From RGIG7300 sp045133915 (GTDB lineage: Bacteria > Bacillota > Clostridia > Oscillospirales > CAG-272): DNA of 6,077 nt. The stretch covers positions 1 to 6,077 of the forward strand of contig JBGUUX010000081.1 in the NCBI GenBank assembly GCA_045133915.1, read 5' to 3'. Position 1 is the stretch's first letter; the number at the start of each line of letters is the position of its first letter. The notes under the pieces were generated by a model that was not told where the DNA came from, did no database searches, and was given only the letters and a program-made list of their open reading frames with translations. A program made the translations under genes and the position numbers. Shown here one piece after another: positions 1 to 5,396 of this stretch.

Positions 1-84
1 AATATTACCTGTTTTCATGTCAGTTGGAGAGATAACCCCTAAAAAACAACTATTCACACGTCCGACCGACTTTTTCGACAGTCT
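1..84. other. Non-coding stretch, no gene recognised
   Basis: No convincing coding region is seen on either strand. One plus-strand frame stays open from base 2 to about base 180, but it runs through the hairpin and into the gene on the other strand, has no ribosome binding site, and gives an unrecognisable peptide. Near 71-84 the motif TTTTTCGACAGTCT sits directly beside the hairpin. Confidence 0.5.
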
Positions 85-114
85 GAATGGCGTAAGCAAA
101 AGCTTACGCCATTC
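85..114 (-). terminator. Perfect 13-bp hairpin at the end of the SLH-NlpC gene
   Basis: The arms 85-97 (GAATGGCGTAAGC) and 102-114 (GCTTACGCCATTC) are perfect inverted complements around a 4-nt AAAA loop. On the minus strand the hairpin begins at the last base of the stop codon of the SLH-NlpC gene, so it is well placed for 3'-end formation. However, the minus-strand sequence after it (AGACTGTCGAAAAA) has no U-tract, so it is not a canonical intrinsic terminator. It could stabilise the 3' end, act in a factor-dependent way, or be part of a dispersed repeat. Confidence 0.55.
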
Positions 115-1829
115 TAATTATCTTCGGAAAGGGGATAAACGTATATACAGGAATAAGGTGTACCTGAGCCGATACGGGTGATCTGATTCTTCATTCCTCT
201 GACTCCTGCGTTCCAGTTGTACTTTGTAGCACCTGTGGAATGCCAGAATCGGTCGTGGGTGGGATAGTCACCCCAAAAGATGCCAAAGTGGAAATCGGGA
301 TCAAGTCCGTCGTTGGGATCAGAGTCCTTATATTCGGGAAGGAAGAGGAAAATGTCGCCCTTCTTAAGTTTGCCGCTGTTGAGAGCAGCTTTGACCGAGT
401 AGAAGGTGTAGCGCTGAACGCCGTTTCTGTTAAGCGTCAGATACCAGTTGTAGGCATTTGCATAACTGCCGCCGCTTGCGTTTGATACTCTGCCCAGGTT
501 ACCTCCGCTTCTGTTGATAACGGATGCAATAAATCCGGTACAGTTCATACCTGCACTGTAGGGATACTGTCCGCGATCATGGGTAAGCATCCAGGGACGG
601 TTTAGATAGTCAGCCAGATGCTTATAGGGTGTTCCTACGTAATCGTTTTGGTGAGAGGAAAGGAAATCCACGATGCCGTAAGCTCCAAAATACTCGTCTA
701 TGGTGAGCTTACCGTCGTAGTTAGAGTCCCAACCCTCTGTTCTGCCTAAGGGTGCGGTATAGTTGTTATGGTTGGTGCCGCCGCAATACTCGCAGGTGTA
801 GATACTGTAGCCCTGCTTTATACGGGTAGGCTTTACCGTTGATGTAAGTATAAAGTTATGAGTTCCGTAACTGCCTTGTTCGGCGCGTACGGTAACACAT
901 CCTGTGCATCGGTATTCGTAACTTCCCTTTGAAATACAGGTGCCCTTTGTTGCAGCGTATATATACCAGTTATGACCCTTTGCGGGGAGTGTTTCTTCTT
1001 TCAGCGCAGAGCAACCGCTGCAGATATATTTATAATACCCGTCCGCAAGACAGGTTGCATCCTTGCCCTCAAGAACCTTCCAACTGTGATTCAGTATATC
1101 AAAGCTTACCTGCTTTGATGCAGGACAACCCTCGCAGATATATTTTGCATATCCCATCTCGGTACAGGTGGCGGGTTTTTGTTCCTTTACGGTCCATCTG
1201 TGACCCAGTGTATCGTCAAAACGCTTTATGACCGAGGTTATCTCAGCGCGGGTCATGGTGTTGTAGGGTCGAACGGTGTTATCCGGATAACCGCTGAGGA
1301 AACCGTGATGCGCCGCCCAGTTCATAGCATTGATCGCATAGTCGGCAATAGAAGAGTAATCATCAAAGTAGAGATAATTATCATCTATTATGCCGTCGTC
1401 GTAGTGGGAATAAAGAGAAGAGTAGTTATAGAGTATAACGTAAAAGTCCTGTCTTGTAACGTCACGGTTTGGGGAGAAGCGTCCTTCGCCCGTACCCGAA
1501 ACTATTCCGGCAGAATAAGCCCACTCCACCGCATCGTAGAACCAGTAGTTTTGCTTGACGTCTACAAAGCTGTTGTCGGTAAGTGCATCCTCCACCTCGT
1601 TTATCGAGTAGAATATCTGTACCGTCATTGCTCGGGTAAGCTTGCCTGCGGGAGAGAACTTGTTTTTAGCCGTACCCTTCATATAACCGTGCTCGTAACA
1701 ATAGTTCAGCGTCTCTTCGTACCAGCTGCCCTTGACTATGTCCGAAAAGGGAAGAGCGGCAGAGCTGACAATGGGTAAGACGTATATGATTGTAACAATA
1801 ATAAGTAATAGTGAAATAAACCGTTTCAT
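114..1829 (-). CDS. SLH-domain surface protein with Cys/His repeats and NlpC/P60-type peptidase domain
   Basis: Secreted, 571 aa, probably a wall-anchored peptidoglycan hydrolase. Domains in order: signal peptide (about 1-24, cleavage near VSSA/A); three SLH domains at about 27-75, 87-136 and 153-204, with TRAM, TRQD and TRAE in the usual TRAE position; four 38-residue Cys/His repeats (210-361); an EF-hand-like loop (D368-S-N-Y-D-G-K-L-T-I-D-E379); and an NlpC/P60-like domain (about 383-571). In that last domain GTPY (399-402), C430 in MNCTGF, KKGDIFLF (489-496), H514 in FHFGIFWG and H530 match the family pattern of Cys, His and a third polar residue. SLH domains usually bind secondary wall polymers non-covalently. 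I start at 1829 because AAAGG lies 7 nt upstream there and a normal signal peptide follows; an in-frame ATG at 1868 adds 13 residues, lacks a ribosome binding site and overlaps the likely -10. The peptidase assignment rests on motifs, and the exact substrate is unknown. Confidence 0.85.
   Translation of the reverse strand: MKRFISLLLIIVTIIYVLPIVSSAALPFSDIVKGSWYEETLNYCYEHGYMKGTAKNKFSPAGKLTRAMTVQIFYSINEVEDALTDNSFVDVKQNYWFYDAVEWAYSAGIVSGTGEGRFSPNRDVTRQDFYVILYNYSSLYSHYDDGIIDDNYLYFDDYSSIADYAINAMNWAAHHGFLSGYPDNTVRPYNTMTRAEITSVIKRFDDTLGHRWTVKEQKPATCTEMGYAKYICEGCPASKQVSFDILNHSWKVLEGKDATCLADGYYKYICSGCSALKEETLPAKGHNWYIYAATKGTCISKGSYEYRCTGCVTVRAEQGSYGTHNFILTSTVKPTRIKQGYSIYTCEYCGGTNHNNYTAPLGRTEGWDSNYDGKLTIDEYFGAYGIVDFLSSHQNDYVGTPYKHLADYLNRPWMLTHDRGQYPYSAGMNCTGFIASVINRSGGNLGRVSNASGGSYANAYNWYLTLNRNGVQRYTFYSVKAALNSGKLKKGDIFLFLPEYKDSDPNDGLDPDFHFGIFWGDYPTHDRFWHSTGATKYNWNAGVRGMKNQITRIGSGTPYSCIYVYPLSEDN
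747..1202 (-). repeat. Four tandem 38-residue (114-bp) Cys/His repeats
   Basis: Within the SLH-NlpC protein, residues 210-361 form four units of exactly 38 residues. The unit reads approximately H-x-[W/F], then a Cys about 12 residues after the His, then G-x(3)-Y, then C-x2-C. His recurs at 210, 248, 286 and 324; the single Cys at 222, 260 and 298; and the CxxC pair at 232/235, 270/273, 308/311 and 346/349. In the fourth unit the single Cys is replaced by Arg336. The DNA of the units has diverged, so these are old duplications. The Cys/His pattern suggests small metal-binding or disulphide-stabilised modules acting as a spacer between SLH and catalytic domains; that role is inferred. Confidence 0.85.
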
Positions 1830-1858
1830 CTGTTTGCCTTTGTAAATATAATATATTA

Positions 1859-1887
1859 AGAATATCACAACTTGTCCCTAAATGCAA
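1859..1887 (-). promoter_or_regulatory. Candidate promoter of the SLH-NlpC gene
   Basis: Read on the minus strand, TTGCAT (1882-1887) and TATTCT (1859-1864) are separated by exactly 17 bp and sit about 30 bp upstream of the ATG at 1829. Both hexamers are imperfect matches to a sigma-A consensus, and the region is so AT-rich that other placements are possible. Confidence 0.35.
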
Positions 1888-1895
1888 TATATTCA

Positions 1896-1916
1896 AGGAA
1901 TAAAATATATATTCCT
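1896..1916. promoter_or_regulatory. Inverted repeat in the divergent intergenic region
   Basis: AGGAATA (1896-1902) and TATTCCT (1910-1916) form a perfect 7-bp inverted repeat with a 7-nt AT-only spacer. It lies between the two divergent promoters, just upstream of the plus-strand -35 position and just upstream of the minus-strand -35. This suits a shared operator, but AT-rich DNA produces such dyads by chance. Confidence 0.3.
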
Positions 1917-1923
1917 AAAACAC

Positions 1924-1952
1924 TATATTTTTTAATTTTTATATGTTATAAT
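1924..1952 (+). promoter_or_regulatory. Promoter of the HAD-SIS operon (extended -10)
   Basis: A perfect TATAAT at 1947-1952 is preceded by TG at 1944-1945, which makes a textbook extended -10 element. With a 17-bp spacer the -35 would be TATATT at 1924-1929, a poor match that the extended -10 could compensate for. The ATG follows 28 bp after the -10. Confidence 0.7.
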
Positions 1953-1968
1953 AGTCTCAATATCAATC

Positions 1969-1977
1969 AGAGGTGAG
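1969..1977 (+). promoter_or_regulatory. Ribosome binding site of the HAD gene
   Basis: The purine-rich AGAGGTGAG lies just before the ATG at 1981 and fixes that codon as the start. Confidence 0.7.
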
Positions 1978-1980
1978 CAA

Positions 1981-2943
1981 ATGAAGATCAATACATCAAA
2001 AGCTACAGATACCCTTGTTATAAACGCCGTTGAGGACAGAGAAATAGTATGTGCCTTCCACGATATCGACGGAACACATTCTCTTATCCGTAACTGGCAG
2101 CCTGTTATGAGCCGTGTGCTCTATGATACCGCCGTAAACGGTATACCCGAAAACCTTACAAGCGACGAGAATATAGACAGACTTGTTTCGCTCTGCGGGG
2201 TAGAGGTACTGCCCGAAACAGACGATTTTTGCATAGAGAGCGCAGGACTTTCTGCCCTTACTCAGATGGAGTGGGCTATCCGCCGTAATCAGGAGATGAC
2301 TCACGGTGAGTTTGATTCTGACACCAACTCCGAGATAATCAAGCTTATCTGGAAGGGTGAGGAGCGCTTTGAGAGCTATAACGAGCCTGCAGAGTATCTT
2401 ACGTATCTTAAGGAAAAGACCCCTAAGCTTTTCTGGGTATACGAGCAGGTATTAAACCGTTTCTGCCGTGACAAGAATCTGGCAGCGGCCAAAAAAGATC
2501 CCGAGAGCTTTCTTATCAAGGGTTCTATGGAGTTTATAAACTACCTGCATAAAAACGGAGTAAAGAACTATTTTGTTACCGGCGCCGTTGTAGACAAGTC
2601 TATCGTTCCTCCTATGGGTATGTACGAGGAGGTATTGGGTCTTGGCTTTGATATAGGCGAGGGTAAACAGATAGAGGACATCCTCGGTTCCACCTGGGAA
2701 GAGAAGATACCCAAGGATGAGGTTATGCGCCGTCTTGCAAAGGAGCTTGGCATCAAGGGTGAGAACATTCTTGTTGTGGGCGACGGCAGAAGCGAGATAT
2801 TTGCAGGCGTGGGCCTTGGCGCAGTTACCGTAAGCGTTCTCCCCGAAAACGCAAAGCGTCTGCGTGAGCTTCACTGTGAGCTTGGAACCAATATGATTAT
2901 ATCCGACTACACCGGAAAGGATCTGTGTGAAATATTATGTTAA
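1981..2943 (+). CDS. HAD-superfamily phosphatase
   Basis: A 320-aa cytoplasmic hydrolase of the haloacid dehalogenase superfamily, with no signal peptide or membrane segment. All four HAD motifs are visible: motif I FHDIDGT with nucleophile D28 and acid/base D30; motif II FVTG with T200; motif III probably K245 (IPKDEV); and motif IV VVGDGRSE with D268 and E272, the Mg2+ ligands. About 170 residues separate motifs I and II, so there is a large helical cap (C1 position), as in phosphoglycolate-phosphatase-like enzymes. This differs from GmhB, the heptose-bisphosphate phosphatase, which is small and has no such cap. The next gene, a GmhA-like isomerase, overlaps its end by 7 nt, so the two enzymes probably act on related sugar phosphates. 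The substrate cannot be read from the sequence. Confidence 0.85.
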   Translation: MKINTSKATDTLVINAVEDREIVCAFHDIDGTHSLIRNWQPVMSRVLYDTAVNGIPENLTSDENIDRLVSLCGVEVLPETDDFCIESAGLSALTQMEWAIRRNQEMTHGEFDSDTNSEIIKLIWKGEERFESYNEPAEYLTYLKEKTPKLFWVYEQVLNRFCRDKNLAAAKKDPESFLIKGSMEFINYLHKNGVKNYFVTGAVVDKSIVPPMGMYEEVLGLGFDIGEGKQIEDILGSTWEEKIPKDEVMRRLAKELGIKGENILVVGDGRSEIFAGVGLGAVTVSVLPENAKRLRELHCELGTNMIISDYTGKDLCEILC

Positions 2944-3542
2944 ACGAGTTGTTAAAGAGATATCCTGCGCTGTGGGAATGTAAAAACGATATAATAAATG
3001 CCGAAAAGGCTCTTATATCCCTCTACGAAAAGGGCGGTAAGCTTCTTATTTGCGGTAACGGCGGAAGCTGTGCCGACTCCGAGCATATTGCAGGGGAGCT
3101 TATGAAAGGCTTTATGAAGAAAAGACCTCTGTCAAACGAACACAGACAGGGACTTGAGGATGAGATAGCAGACAAGCTTCAGGAGGGTTTGCCTTGTGTT
3201 CCTCTGACCTCTTTTTCTGCACTTAACACCGCATTCTGCAATGACGTTGAGCCCGAGCTTGTATTTGCTCAGCCTCTGTGGGTGTTAGGTAACGAAGGGG
3301 ATATGCTTATAGCCATCAGCACCTCGGGCAACTCAAAGAACGTGGTAGCAGCCGCAAAGGTGGCAAAGGCAAAGGGTATGACCGTACTTGCTCTCACAGG
3401 CAAGAGCGGCGGTAAGTTAAAGGATATCGCCGATATCACCATAGCCGTACCCGAGACCGAGACCTTTAAGGTACAGGAACTTCACCTGCCCACATACCAC
3501 TACCTCTGCGCTAAGGTCGAAGCGCATTTTTACGAAATTTAA
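2937..3542 (+). CDS. GmhA-like SIS-domain sugar-phosphate isomerase
   Basis: A 201-aa cytoplasmic SIS-domain protein resembling sedoheptulose-7-phosphate isomerase (GmhA). Visible hallmarks are GNGGS (40-44), STSGNS (128-133, the phosphate-binding loop) and LTGKSGGK (153-160). The four zinc-site residues of GmhA enzymes (H61, E65, Q172, H180 in the known family members) have counterparts H50, E54, Q180 and H188 with identical local spacing. This points to a working isomerase rather than a DiaA-type or regulatory SIS protein. Between E54 and STSGNS it is about 20 residues longer than E. coli GmhA, owing to a charged helical insert at roughly 61-85. The ATG overlaps the HAD stop by 7 nt, and the nearest AAAGG is 16 nt upstream, so translation is probably coupled to the HAD gene. 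Assignment to the GmhA-like family is strong; the heptose substrate itself is inferred. Confidence 0.85.
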   Translation: MLNELLKRYPALWECKNDIINAEKALISLYEKGGKLLICGNGGSCADSEHIAGELMKGFMKKRPLSNEHRQGLEDEIADKLQEGLPCVPLTSFSALNTAFCNDVEPELVFAQPLWVLGNEGDMLIAISTSGNSKNVVAAAKVAKAKGMTVLALTGKSGGKLKDIADITIAVPETETFKVQELHLPTYHYLCAKVEAHFYEI

Positions 3543-3544
3543 TG

Positions 3545-3575
3545 AAATGCTCCAAGCGTTGCTTGGGGCATTTTT
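3545..3575 (+). terminator. Intrinsic terminator of the HAD-SIS operon
   Basis: A 13-bp stem, 3545-3557 paired with 3561-3573 and including one G-U pair, has a 3-nt GTT loop. It runs into a T5 tract (3571-3575). It starts 3 nt after the SIS stop codon and separates this operon from the regulatory operon that follows. Confidence 0.9.
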
Positions 3576-3599
3576 GTATCTTTTTGGTGCAGAAAAATA

Positions 3600-3628
3600 T
3601 TGACAAAATGATGAATATGGTGTAAACT
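3600..3628 (+). promoter_or_regulatory. Promoter of the BlaI-BlaR1-like operon
   Basis: A perfect -35 TTGACA (3600-3605) and a -10 TAAACT (3623-3628) are separated by 17 bp. The start of transcription is expected near 3635, about 30 nt before the ATG at 3666. Confidence 0.75.
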
Positions 3629-3637
3629 CAATATAGA

Positions 3638-3653
3638 GTCTATAAAAATAGAC
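3638..3653. promoter_or_regulatory. Candidate repressor operator
   Basis: GTCTAT (3638-3643) and ATAGAC (3648-3653) form a perfect 6-bp inverted repeat around an AAAA spacer. It sits at the expected transcription start, between the -10 and the ribosome binding site, where a bound dimer would block initiation or clearance. BlaI/MecI proteins bind such dyads in their own promoters, although the usual TACA/TGTA half-site is not seen here. The likely ligand is the repressor encoded directly downstream. Confidence 0.55.
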
Positions 3654-3654
3654 C

Positions 3655-3662
3655 AGGGAGGG
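3655..3662 (+). promoter_or_regulatory. Ribosome binding site of the BlaI-like gene
   Basis: AGGGAGGG lies only 3-4 nt before the ATG at 3666. The spacing is shorter than usual but the complementarity is strong. Confidence 0.6.
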
Positions 3663-3665
3663 AAT

Positions 3666-4037
3666 ATGGAACTTAAATTATGTGAAAGCGATTACCGCTT
3701 TATGACTGTTATATGGGACAACGAGCCTGTTGCTTCGGGTGAGCTGGTAAAGCTCTGCGCCGAAAAATTTGATTGGAAAAAGTCAACTACCTATACCATG
3801 CTAAAGAAAATGACAGAGAAGGGCTTTGCCGAGAACAAGGATTCCACCGTTACTTCACTTGTTCCGAGAGAGAAGGCAGAGAAGTTTGCATCTGAGCATT
3901 TTGTAGAGCATACCTTCAAGGGATCTCTTCCCGGATTTCTTGCAGCGTTTTTTGACGGCAAGAGCATTTCCGAAAAGGAAGCAGAGGAACTGAAAAGTCT
4001 CATAGACGGATATAAGAAAAATGAAAATAATACTTGA
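3666..4037 (+). CDS. BlaI/MecI-family transcriptional repressor
   Basis: A 123-aa cytoplasmic DNA-binding protein with the typical BlaI/MecI size and layout. An N-terminal winged helix (about 5-67) has a recognition helix near KKSTTYTMLKKMTEKGF (38-54), followed by the wing (55-65). A C-terminal helical part (about 68-118) should form the dimer. In the family the repressor sits on its own operator and is inactivated when the partner BlaR1/MecR1 signals; cleavage is known between N101 and F102 in S. aureus BlaI, and an equivalent site is not obvious here. The gene follows a TTGACA promoter and a dyad at the transcription start, so autoregulation is likely. Its last 17 nt overlap the start of the BlaR1-like gene, confirming the usual pairing. 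No beta-lactamase or penicillin-binding protein gene is in view, so its regulon need not involve beta-lactam resistance. Confidence 0.88.
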   Translation: MELKLCESDYRFMTVIWDNEPVASGELVKLCAEKFDWKKSTTYTMLKKMTEKGFAENKDSTVTSLVPREKAEKFASEHFVEHTFKGSLPGFLAAFFDGKSISEKEAEELKSLIDGYKKNENNT

Positions 4038-5376
4038 TACTTTATTTAAAATGTCAATGACCGCCTCGGTGGTCATACTGGCGGTACTTATGGTAAGGCT
4101 CTTTATGCGCCGCTTGCCAAAGATATATTCCTATCTTCTCTGGACGATAGTGGGTATAAGACTATGCGTTCCGTTCAGCTTCGAAAGCCGTTTGAGTATC
4201 TTCAATCTGTTTAATAAAGTAGAGACCGATATGCAGACAGCTGTAAGTGTACCTGTGACAAATACCGCGGCGCAGACTGCAGCCGACCCATATAAGCTTA
4301 TAGGCGTTATCTGGCTTATGGGTATGCTTGTACTCACGGTATACGGTATGTTCACCTATTTCAGATTACAGCATAAGCTCAAGGTCAGTTTTCCTATGGG
4401 GGACAGCGTCTACGGAGTAGAGGGGCTTTCCTCGCCCTTCGTTATGGGATTTATGAATCCCAAAATATATATTCCTCTTGGACTTGATAACGAAACAGAA
4501 AATTACGTACTTATGCACGAGCGCACACACCTCAAGCGAGGAGACCATCTTATCAAGCTCTTTGCCTTCGGACTTTTGTGTATTCATTGGTTCAACCCCT
4601 TTTGCTGGCTTGCATTTATATTTATGAGTCGCGATATGGAGATGAGCTGTGACGAAAGAGTGCTGGGAAAGGGAGATATATCTGCCGATTACAGCAGCGC
4701 CCTTCTGTCTTTTGCCGCAAATAAGCGTTTTCCCGCTCCCGGACCTCTTTGCTTCGGCGAGGTCAGCGTGAAGAGAAGAATAAAGAACATCTTAAGCTGG
4801 AAAAAGCCTGCTTTACTTATAACTATTATATCAATGGTTCTTTGCATCACGGTGTTTGTTGTCTGTGCCTGTGATCCCGTGGAGAAAAAGACTTCCGAGA
4901 CCCCGGAACCTCCGATTGAAAGCATTGATACGGATACTGCTGAGAGCTCTGCCGATACTACGACGGCAGATACAACTACCGCAGATACAACAACGGCAGA
5001 CACAACAACTGCGGACACTACGACTGCAGAAACCACAGCGCCCGAGACTACCGCGGAACAGACCACAAAGGCTCCCGTAACCACTAAAGCTCCCGAGACC
5101 ACCGCTGATACAGGTCGTAACAATCCTATCGGAATGATGATAGTGCCGGAAACAGAGCCTGTAATAGATGACAGTATGCAGGCGTCCTTTGAGCAGAGCT
5201 TAAAGGAGTTACAAGACAAAATGGAGGAATCAATGCGTAAGGATATGGAGCAATGGCGCGAGGACCATCCTACCACCGAAACCACTGCGTATAATCCCTA
5301 CGGTAAGCCCTTGAAAGGGGAAATAATTTTCTTCCCCGAGCCGGGACAGACACCGGGATTTAATTATTATCCGTGA
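4021..5376 (+). CDS. BlaR1/MecR1-like M56 metalloprotease with a non-PBP extracellular tail
   Basis: A 451-aa membrane protein of the M56 family. Hydrophobic segments lie near 11-29, 34-53, 92-113, 179-201 and 262-284. The zinc motif is HERTH (H166-H170, catalytic E167), followed by NPFCW (192-196) and the conserved DMEMSCDE (205-212) that supplies the third ligand, probably E207. In BlaR1/MecR1 the region after the last membrane segment is an extracellular penicillin-binding sensor of about 250 residues. Here it is only about 167 residues: a Thr-rich stalk with (ADTTT) repeats (311-340), a second TT/APETT stretch to about 362, a charged amphipathic helix (385-414) and a short Tyr/Pro-rich end. 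No KTG or SxN motif or PBP-like fold is evident. VVCACD (280-285) after the last helix resembles a lipobox, but its internal position argues against processing. Start at 4021 lacks a clear ribosome binding site and is probably coupled to the overlapping blaI-like gene. Confidence 0.85.
   Translation: MKIILDTLFKMSMTASVVILAVLMVRLFMRRLPKIYSYLLWTIVGIRLCVPFSFESRLSIFNLFNKVETDMQTAVSVPVTNTAAQTAADPYKLIGVIWLMGMLVLTVYGMFTYFRLQHKLKVSFPMGDSVYGVEGLSSPFVMGFMNPKIYIPLGLDNETENYVLMHERTHLKRGDHLIKLFAFGLLCIHWFNPFCWLAFIFMSRDMEMSCDERVLGKGDISADYSSALLSFAANKRFPAPGPLCFGEVSVKRRIKNILSWKKPALLITIISMVLCITVFVVCACDPVEKKTSETPEPPIESIDTDTAESSADTTTADTTTADTTTADTTTADTTTAETTAPETTAEQTTKAPVTTKAPETTADTGRNNPIGMMIVPETEPVIDDSMQASFEQSLKELQDKMEESMRKDMEQWREDHPTTETTAYNPYGKPLKGEIIFFPEPGQTPGFNYYP
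4951..5040 (+). repeat. 15-bp tandem repeat encoding (Ala-Asp-Thr-Thr-Thr)n
   Basis: Five in-frame 15-bp units (4951-5025) encode ADTTT, and a sixth degenerate unit (5026-5040) encodes AETTA. Synonymous codons vary between units (GCC/GCA/GCG, GAT/GAC, several Thr codons), so the peptide is conserved while the DNA has drifted. It lies in the extracellular stalk of the M56 protein, where a Thr-rich flexible and possibly glycosylated linker is expected. Confidence 0.9.
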
Positions 5377-5382
5377 TTTTAT

Positions 5383-5390
5383 AAAGGAGA
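5383..5390 (+). promoter_or_regulatory. Ribosome binding site of the second SLH gene
   Basis: AAAGGAGA lies 6 nt before the ATG at 5397, a near-ideal site. It falls in the 20-nt gap after the M56 stop codon. No promoter or terminator fits in the gap, which supports co-transcription. Confidence 0.85.
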
Positions 5391-5396
5391 CGAAAA

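Noticed and set aside
690..730. Dockerin domain
   Set aside because: Only a single EF-hand-like loop is present. Dockerins carry two paired repeats and usually lie at a terminus, whereas this loop precedes a catalytic domain.
1179..1778. 199-codon plus-strand open frame
   Set aside because: It lies entirely antisense to the SLH domains and first repeat of the minus-strand gene, has no recognisable product and no ribosome binding site.
1830..1868. Upstream ATG at 1868 as the start of the SLH-NlpC gene
   Set aside because: It would place 13 residues before a normal signal peptide, has no ribosome binding site, and would overlap the candidate -10 element. The ATG at 1829 has AAAGG at good spacing.
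2452..2874. 140-codon minus-strand open frame
   Set aside because: It is antisense to the HAD gene, whose motifs III and IV lie in this stretch.
4951..5040. Possible CRISPR array or minisatellite
   Set aside because: Units are 15 bp, contiguous, in frame and without spacers; they are a coding repeat.
5230..5241. SMRK (404-407 of the M56 protein) as a penicillin-binding SxxK motif
   Set aside because: It lies in a charged amphipathic helix close to the C-terminus, with no SxN or KTG motif and too little sequence for a transpeptidase fold, so it is probably a chance match.
4689..5285. 198-codon minus-strand open frame with VVVSA repeats
   Set aside because: It is the antisense image of the ADTTT repeat and the M56 gene. 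It has no ribosome binding site or recognisable domain, and the plus-strand gene is clearly real.
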